Shown: positions 59,043 through 64,000 of the stretch, piece after piece
Layout of the letters: every line of letters begins with the position of its first letter
Position numbering within the stretch: the stretch's first letter is position 1
Origin: Acidobacteriaceae bacterium
GTDB taxonomy: Bacteria > Acidobacteriota > Terriglobia > Terriglobales > Acidobacteriaceae
Direction of reading: 5' to 3'
NCBI GenBank assembly: GCA_003134995.1
Contig: PLDC01000019.1
Location: 211,920-275,919 of the forward strand
DNA: 64,000 bases
The notes under the pieces: model-generated
The model's input: the letters and a program-made list of their open reading frames with translations, nothing else
The model's database searches: none
What the model was told of the DNA's origin: nothing
Program-made: the position numbers and the translations under genes

Positions 59043-59289
59043 GACTGAATCAGCATGGACCCCGTTTGCCAGAGGGAGTTTCCTCCGGCATTCGAACGGC
59101 CCATGTGGCAGTCGAAGCGGCGGAGACTCCGAGTGTCTGCGAATCAATTCCTAGGCAAACCCAAATTCAGACAAACCAAGGTCAACTCATAGAGTAAACC
59201 TTCGATGAGAAAACTGCCCATCCGGTTGGCTCGGATGGGAAAACTCTTCGAGGAGAATACATTCGAAGAAGGCTGTTTACGTCCGGAAT

Positions 59290-60630
59290 TTAGTACTTAT
59301 GAAAGCCGGCTCGTTCCATCCCATGCTGGGCTTCTGGGGTCTTCATGAAAGTGTCCCAGACGAAGCCGGTTCGTAGATTTTCAGCCATCAACAAAGTGAT
59401 TCCCGTGTCAATTCCGATCACATCGGTGGCGTACCAGTTCTTGAGAGGGTTGAATGCGTCCACAAATCCATACCTGCTCCAAGCCGATGGATAGCGGTTA
59501 CGGATGTTTTTCAAGACACGCAGTGTGGCAGCGGGCAGGAACGGCAATGACCCGGCGGCGGCGCTTGGAACGACGCTGCCATCAATGGGCCCCATGGCGG
59601 GCGGGCCACCCCAGGCCACGTAGCCGTGCTCGGAGTCGGAAGCCGAAATTCCCCAGAGATCATCGCTGTAGTCCGGAAACTGCGGGGCTAGCTCCACGCA
59701 GAAACGCTTGTGGACTTCAGTGGCAGTCACGGAGTTCTGAAAATAGTCCGCATATTTGTCGCGCTTGCCGCGAAAATCGAACCAGGCCTGCGAAAACTGA
59801 TGCACAAAGAGCGGGGCGAACGATCCGATATACCGCATGCCATCGTATTCAAATGTCAGGCGCTTCCATGCGTTCCAAACTTCCTGCTTCAGGGGGTAGG
59901 CCGACGATCCCATGCCCAGCAGATACATCATCATCAGCTCGCTGTAGTAATCCCAGCGCGAGGGCAGAAACCCGACTTCCGGCGTCCAGCCATGAGTCAG
60001 CAGAGAGGTATCCTCCGAGAGCCAGGTCCAATCGACGCGATTGAAGATCAGATTCGCGAGTTGAGTGACCCCGGGATTACGGAAATGTTCCCGGGCGGTG
60101 AGGATTCCGCACAGGAGAATCGCCGTATCCACCGAAGACACTTCGGAGTCGAACATGCGCTCGCCGGTTTCAGGGTTGGCGAAGTGGTAGAAGAAACCGC
60201 GGTGGTTGGGCAGCTTCTTCCACAGAAAGCGCAGCGTGGCGAAAACACGCTCAAGTGCGTCGGCGGTGGCGATGAAGCCGCGCTGCTCCCCGATGCAGAG
60301 CGCGGTAAGGCCGAAGCCGGTCGCGGCGATGCTGGCGGCGACTCCTTGCTTGTCAGTATGAACGTTGCATCGGTCCTTGACCATCCCGGTTTTCGAGTTG
60401 CCCTGCTCCCAGAAAAAAAGAAAACATGCCTTCTCCACTTCGTTCAGAAAGTCATCGTCTTCGGGCGATAGTGACTGTGCCACGGGTGCAGCAGGGTGCG
60501 GCGGAGTAGAGGTCTGCGCCTGCACGGGCGAAGTTCCCAGGAAGTCTGCAAACGGCAGGCAAAGACTCGTTCCTAGAACCTGACGCAGGAGTTGACGGCG
60601 CGAAATTAGATTATGTATGGGATCAGTCAT
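59290..60630 (-). CDS. GH144-like endo-beta-1,2-glucanase, Tat-exported
   Basis: This 446-residue protein of the glycoamylase/GH144 fold has a Tat signal (ISRRQLLRQVLGTSLCLPFA) and a Pro/Thr-rich linker to about residue 55. Segments match the family: FFWEQGNSKTGMVKDRCNVH, AATGFGLTALCIGEQRGF, RGFFYHFANPETGERMFDSE, LLTHGWTPEVGFLPSRWDYY, DLWGISASDSEHGYVAWGGP and WYATDVIGIDTGITLLMAEN. It should hydrolyse beta-1,2-glucan outside the cytoplasm. It is first in the minus-strand cluster, before the exporter and the synthase, suggesting turnover or release of the same glucan. Confidence 0.87.
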   Translation of the reverse strand: MTDPIHNLISRRQLLRQVLGTSLCLPFADFLGTSPVQAQTSTPPHPAAPVAQSLSPEDDDFLNEVEKACFLFFWEQGNSKTGMVKDRCNVHTDKQGVAASIAATGFGLTALCIGEQRGFIATADALERVFATLRFLWKKLPNHRGFFYHFANPETGERMFDSEVSSVDTAILLCGILTAREHFRNPGVTQLANLIFNRVDWTWLSEDTSLLTHGWTPEVGFLPSRWDYYSELMMMYLLGMGSSAYPLKQEVWNAWKRLTFEYDGMRYIGSFAPLFVHQFSQAWFDFRGKRDKYADYFQNSVTATEVHKRFCVELAPQFPDYSDDLWGISASDSEHGYVAWGGPPAMGPIDGSVVPSAAAGSLPFLPAATLRVLKNIRNRYPSAWSRYGFVDAFNPLKNWYATDVIGIDTGITLLMAENLRTGFVWDTFMKTPEAQHGMERAGFHKY

Positions 60631-60857
60631 TCGTTCGTGTTCATTGATCGTAACAAACTTGGAGGCGCAGTAACGATCATGGCAACGTTAAAAAAACTGA
60701 CTCAACATCCCACCGATGTCAACAGCGAACGGACTGATAATTCTTATTTTTCTGTCTTTATGACAGGATCTAGGGATGCAGGTAAACTGTTGGCCGTTGC
60801 CGCCGGTCTGAAACGTTCGAGCCTACGACGGCATCTTAACCAGTTGCCGCTAATGTA

Positions 60858-61835
60858 ATGACTCGCATTCACAAAATCGAGGGTTGGATCGCTCTGTTTG
60901 TCGTTCTGGTGCTCACCGCCATCGCCGTGGCGCTGATTGGCTGGCAGAGGCCGGTTACGCTGCGCGGGGCTGTTCTCGTCCAGGATTCTGACCCTCGAAA
61001 ACAGTTGCCGATCGGCGGGGTTGCGATTTTCGCCGGCGATCTTGCGCCCTCCGGCACCACGACCGACTCCTCGGGGCTTTTCGAGCTTAAGCTGCGCAAA
61101 CCCATTCGCCGAGGGCACCCTATTGTTCTGGACTTTCGCCACCCGCAATACCGTCCGCTCGAACTGGACGAATATGTCACCAACCAGCTTTATGTGGTCC
61201 ATCTCGTCCCGATCTCCGTCGATCCGGCGCCGAAGAATCAACCGGAAGTGAAGGTGGCCAACATTCGCGTGAGATATACGGTAAAAGGCAAAACCGATCA
61301 GAATGTAGGAAGCGCGGTGAAGACTTTCGAGATTGAAAACAAGGGCAATGTTCTCTGCAAGGGCCAATCACCCTGCTCACCCGACGGAAAATGGAAGGCG
61401 GCTGTCGGCTCGGCTACGTTGGATGCTGGTGCAGGCAATCAGTTTCGCAATGCAAGAGCGTCGTGCATTGCCGGGCCTTGTCCCTTCACTAGAATTGAGG
61501 CTGACCATTTTTCGGAGGGCGGCCAGGTCATCACAGTCTCGGCACGCGACTGGTCCGACACCGCGACGTTTGTGTTGGAAGCCGAGGTCTTTCGCCCTAT
61601 GGCGAGCCAAATGGAACGCTGGTCCTATCCAGTCATCCTCGGAGAGGGACTCTCATTCACGTTGCCTTCTGCTGCAGGAAGTGTGACGATTGAGGCGGAC
61701 GTGGACGGGCAGACCATTATTTTCCCGATGGGGCCCTCGCTGTTCTTGAGTTGGGCCAGTTGCGATAGCGCCGTTAATCCCGATAGAGGGCGAGTTTACC
61801 GTTGCACGGCTAAGCCGGGGTATCGGTTTCAATAG
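60858..61835 (+). CDS. Membrane-anchored protein with carboxypeptidase-regulatory-like domain
   Basis: This 325-residue protein has one N-terminal membrane helix (about residues 11-29, WIALFVVLVLTAIAVALIG) and then an Ig-like CarboxypepD_reg-type domain (LRGAVLVQDSDPRKQLPIGG, GTTTDSSGLFELKLRKPIRR, to about residue 115). The remainder (about 125-325) is beta-rich with two Cys pairs (CKGQSPC and CIAGPC) that could form disulfides. Function is unknown. The start ATG overlaps a TAA, with no clear ribosome binding site. It is divergent from the glucanase gene. Confidence 0.7.
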   Translation: MTRIHKIEGWIALFVVLVLTAIAVALIGWQRPVTLRGAVLVQDSDPRKQLPIGGVAIFAGDLAPSGTTTDSSGLFELKLRKPIRRGHPIVLDFRHPQYRPLELDEYVTNQLYVVHLVPISVDPAPKNQPEVKVANIRVRYTVKGKTDQNVGSAVKTFEIENKGNVLCKGQSPCSPDGKWKAAVGSATLDAGAGNQFRNARASCIAGPCPFTRIEADHFSEGGQVITVSARDWSDTATFVLEAEVFRPMASQMERWSYPVILGEGLSFTLPSAAGSVTIEADVDGQTIIFPMGPSLFLSWASCDSAVNPDRGRVYRCTAKPGYRFQ

Positions 61836-62041
61836 TCGTGTTCGTAGGCTCCCTTTAACGCGGGATCACCACCCTCATCTGTCGCGCCAATCCACATACA
61901 CGCGGACGCGTATGAGGTCGCCTCCTGGTTCGCACACGATTCCTGCTTCCCAACACTTGAATCAAACGTCTACTACCGGGTAAAGTGTTCATTCTCGTTT
62001 TCCGGATTCCGCAAGTCCCTTGACAAACAGGAGCCTGCTTG
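61836..62041. other. Intergenic region before the LolA-like pair
   Basis: About 205 bp with no supported gene; a small palindrome ACGCGGACGCGT lies near 61902. The next gene is preceded by ACAGGAGCCTGCTTG. Confidence 0.35.
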
Positions 62042-62809
62042 ATGCGTCATGCGTTGACCGTGCTGGTTGCAGTGTTCTGCCTTAGTATCTTTTCCTCCTC
62101 CCAAACCGCCGACGAACTGATTGCCAAGAACATCCAGGCCCGGGGCGGGATGGAAAAGATGAAGGCCATCAAGACCCTCCGGATAACGGCCAAGTTTGAG
62201 GGCGGCGGCGGCTTCACCGCGTCCGTGGGTCAAGAAAATCAGCGGCCGAACCTGATCCGCGAGACTTTCATGCTACAGGGCATGACTGCGGTGCAGGCCT
62301 ATGACGGAGCGGCCGGCTGGCAGATCCAGCCCTTTGGCGGAAAGAAAGACCCGGAGTTGATGGGCGAGGACGACGTGCGCGACCTGCTGCTGGACGCCGA
62401 CTTCGACGGTCCTCTTGTGGATTATAAAGAGAAGGGCAGCACTGTCGAGTATATGGGCCACGATGTTGTGGATGGCGACGATGCGCTGCGGCTGAAGGTG
62501 ACGCTGAAAAATGGCGACATCATTTACGTTTACCTCGATCCCGACACGTTTATCGAAATCCGCCGCGAAATCCAGCAGTTTATCCGCGGCTCGGTGCGCG
62601 ACCGCGTGATGGTCTTCGGCTCTTACAAACCTGTGGCGGGAGTAATGTATCCCTTCTCGATCTCGCAGGGACCGAAGAACCATCCTGACGAGCAAACAAC
62701 CACCATTCAGAAGATCGAGCCGAACGTCACTATTGATCCCGCGGACTTTAACCTGCCGGCGTCGCTGAAAACAGAGGAAAAGAAGTCCGGCATGGTCGGC
62801 GTTCACTAA
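62042..62809 (+). CDS. LolA-like outer-membrane-lipoprotein-sorting family protein, copy 1
   Basis: This 255-residue exported protein has a signal peptide ending near SSSQTA (residue 21). The mature protein starts TADELIAKNIQARGGMEKMK and has an incomplete beta-barrel pattern (LRITAKFEGGGGFTASVGQE, TAVQAYDGAAGWQIQPFGGK, LKVTLKNGDIIYVYLDPDTF, VMYPFSISQGPK). This resembles LolA/LolB folds and the sensor-like DUF of acidobacterial secreted proteins. A TTG one codon upstream also opens the frame. Its partner at 62819 is a tandem duplicate, 9 bp downstream, with nearly identical 3' ends. Confidence 0.8.
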   Translation: MRHALTVLVAVFCLSIFSSSQTADELIAKNIQARGGMEKMKAIKTLRITAKFEGGGGFTASVGQENQRPNLIRETFMLQGMTAVQAYDGAAGWQIQPFGGKKDPELMGEDDVRDLLLDADFDGPLVDYKEKGSTVEYMGHDVVDGDDALRLKVTLKNGDIIYVYLDPDTFIEIRREIQQFIRGSVRDRVMVFGSYKPVAGVMYPFSISQGPKNHPDEQTTTIQKIEPNVTIDPADFNLPASLKTEEKKSGMVGVH

Positions 62810-62818
62810 GTTTCTAGA

Positions 62819-63619
62819 ATGAAGACCACACTCAAAATCAAAAGTTCGCGCATGCGTCGCGCGGTGTTTGTTCTGGCGGCGGTGTCGTGGCTCAGCGCCT
62901 TTACCTGCGCACAAACAGCAGAGGAACTGGTCAGCAAGAACATCGAGGCCAAAGGCGGGATGGAGAAAATCAAGTCCGCCAAGACCCGGCGTATGAGCGG
63001 TCGAGTGAAGAATGCCAGAGGTCGTACAGTCGTTTTCACTCAAACAAATGCCCGTCCTGATTTTGTTCGTCAAACCGTCACCATACAAGGAATGACGGCG
63101 ATCCAGGCGTACGACGGCGCGACAGGATGGCAGACCCAGCCGTTCCGTGGGCGCAAAGATCCCGAGTTGATGGGCGAGGATTCGGCGAAGGATTTGCTTC
63201 TCGCCTCCGATTTCGATGGTCCGCTCGTCGACTACGCGGAAAAAGGCAACAAGATCGAATACCTGGGCCATGACCTTGTGGATGGCGACGACGCCCTCCG
63301 GCTGAGGGTCACGCTGAAAAATGGCGACATTATTTATTACTATCTCGACCCCGATACTTACCTCGAAATCCGCAGGGAGATTCGGCAGTTCGTCCGCGGT
63401 TCTGTGCGAGAGCGCGTGGTGGACATCGGCTCTTACAAGCCGGTGAACGGAGTCATGTATCCCTTCTCGATTTCCGAGGGATCGAGAAATAATCCTGGCG
63501 CACAGACGACTACGATTGAAAAGATTGAAGTGAACATACCTATCTCAGATTCGGACTTCGCTCTGCCGGCGTCGCTCAGGACCGAGGAAAAGAAGTCCGG
63601 CATGGTCGGGGTTCACTGA
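62819..63619 (+). CDS. LolA-like outer-membrane-lipoprotein-sorting family protein, copy 2
   Basis: This 266-residue tandem paralogue of the previous gene has signal MRRAVFVLAAVSWLSAFTCA (ATG 62852 is an alternative start, with 11 residues fewer). Mature segments track copy 1: TAEELVSKNIEAKGGMEKIK, TAIQAYDGATGWQTQPFRGR, LRVTLKNGDIIYYYLDPDTY, VMYPFSISEGSR. The last 15 codons differ from copy 1 by only a few bases, which suggests a recent duplication or gene conversion. The main divergence is in the N-terminal third (KNARGRTVVFTQTNARPDFV). Function is unknown. Confidence 0.8.
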   Translation: MKTTLKIKSSRMRRAVFVLAAVSWLSAFTCAQTAEELVSKNIEAKGGMEKIKSAKTRRMSGRVKNARGRTVVFTQTNARPDFVRQTVTIQGMTAIQAYDGATGWQTQPFRGRKDPELMGEDSAKDLLLASDFDGPLVDYAEKGNKIEYLGHDLVDGDDALRLRVTLKNGDIIYYYLDPDTYLEIRREIRQFVRGSVRERVVDIGSYKPVNGVMYPFSISEGSRNNPGAQTTTIEKIEVNIPISDSDFALPASLRTEEKKSGMVGVH

Positions 63620-63689
63620 TTTGTTCACTGATATCGCAGAGATGAAGAAACCGACGAAAAATCGCTGACGTGGAAAAGGACTCGTAACT

Positions 63690-64000
63690 ATGAAAGCATC
63701 TGCTCGCAATTCCTGGGGAGTGATGTTGTTAATCGCCGGAGCCGCGCTGTGCTCGCCCGGGCAGGCCGCGAACCAGGCTGCCTATCGCTTCGACTCGGCG
63801 ACCGTTTCCGGCCTGCCTGCCCGCAACATCGGCTCGGCCACCATGAGCGGACGCATCGCCGCGCTGGACGCGGTGGAAGAAGATGGCCGCATCACTGTGT
63901 TCGTGGGCGCAGCCAGCGGCGGGGTTTGGAAATCGGTGAACGGTGGCACCACTTACAAGCCAGTGTTCGACCGTGAAGATGTGCAGTCGATTGGCGCGGT
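63690..64000 (+). CDS. BNR/sortilin-like exported protein (cut by window edge)
   Basis: The frame starts at ATG 63690 (AAGGA nine bases upstream) with a signal peptide MKASARNSWGVMLLIAGAAL ending about PGQAA. It continues to the window edge: FDSATVSGLPARNIGSATMS, GRIAALDAVEEDG and VGAASGGVWKSVNGGTTYKP. The latter matches Asp-box (SxDxGxTW-like) repeats of sortilin/VPS10-type or photosystem-stability-factor-like propellers. The remaining several hundred residues lie outside. It follows the LolA-like pair by 70 bp and may be cotranscribed. Confidence 0.8.
   Translation, partial: MKASARNSWGVMLLIAGAALCSPGQAANQAAYRFDSATVSGLPARNIGSATMSGRIAALDAVEEDGRITVFVGAASGGVWKSVNGGTTYKPVFDREDVQSIGA

Noticed and set aside
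60613-60858. 81-residue frame between the glucanase and the CarboxypepD-like gene
   Set aside because: It overlaps the divergent promoter region, has no ribosome binding site at either ATG, and the sequence shows no family resemblance.

Overview
The window looks like a chromosomal segment of an Acidobacteriota genome, most likely class Terriglobia. This is inferred from the gene families rather than from a marker gene. The clues are two tandem DUF507 genes, a lipoprotein built of repeated LxGxYxF units, many small secreted proteins of unknown function, Gram-negative machinery (a tripartite RND pump, LolC/E and LolD), and abundant short dispersed palindromes. No rRNA, CRISPR array, phage or transposase gene was seen. 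One tRNA, tRNA-Leu(CAG), is present.

Layout. 1-6.3 kb: a czc-type heavy-metal efflux operon on the minus strand (small membrane protein, czcC, czcB, czcA; czcA runs off the left edge). 6.4-12.1 kb: small secreted, PilZ, SnoaL-like, zinc-ribbon and OsmC genes, then tRNA-Leu. 12.2-21 kb: a polysaccharide deacetylase, then a tight plus-strand aromatic amino acid block trpC-trpF-trpB-trpA-aroQ-aroF-tyrA, followed by a CoA-transferase pair scoA-scoB. 21-26 kb: LolC/E permease, DinB-like, NUDIX, and a DNA-ligase-D module split into a phosphoesterase ORF and a ligase ORF. 26-34 kb: secreted proteins, queG and two gene-poor stretches. 34-42.5 kb: DUF507 pair, tautomerase, MarR, HtrA-like protease, cupin-glutaredoxin, clpC, lolD. 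42.7-52.6 kb: mtnA, pyrE, beta-propeller protein, MFS exporter, isoprenylcysteine-methyltransferase-like protein, response regulator and DUF2007 paralogues. 52.7-60.6 kb: a minus-strand cluster with a GH144-like endo-beta-1,2-glucanase, an ABC exporter and a very large GT84-GH189 glucan synthase that lacks the usual GH94 domain. 60.8-64 kb: secreted proteins, two tandem LolA-like paralogues and the start of a BNR/sortilin-like protein.

Two things stand out. First, the beta-1,2-glucan cluster has synthesis, export and hydrolysis genes in one transcription unit, and its synthase ends just after the cyclisation-type domain. Second, at least eleven genes have a short tandem array (unit 7, 8 or 9 nt, a different word each time) starting at or within a few bases of their stop codon. 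In several cases, most clearly in the aromatic block, a partner array in inverted orientation lies just before the next start codon. Dispersed palindromes (GCGGCGCT hairpins, the CTTCGACAGGCTCAGGGCAG element inside trpB, GCGAAGCGAGG arms) add to the picture of a genome whose junctions are shaped by short repeats.
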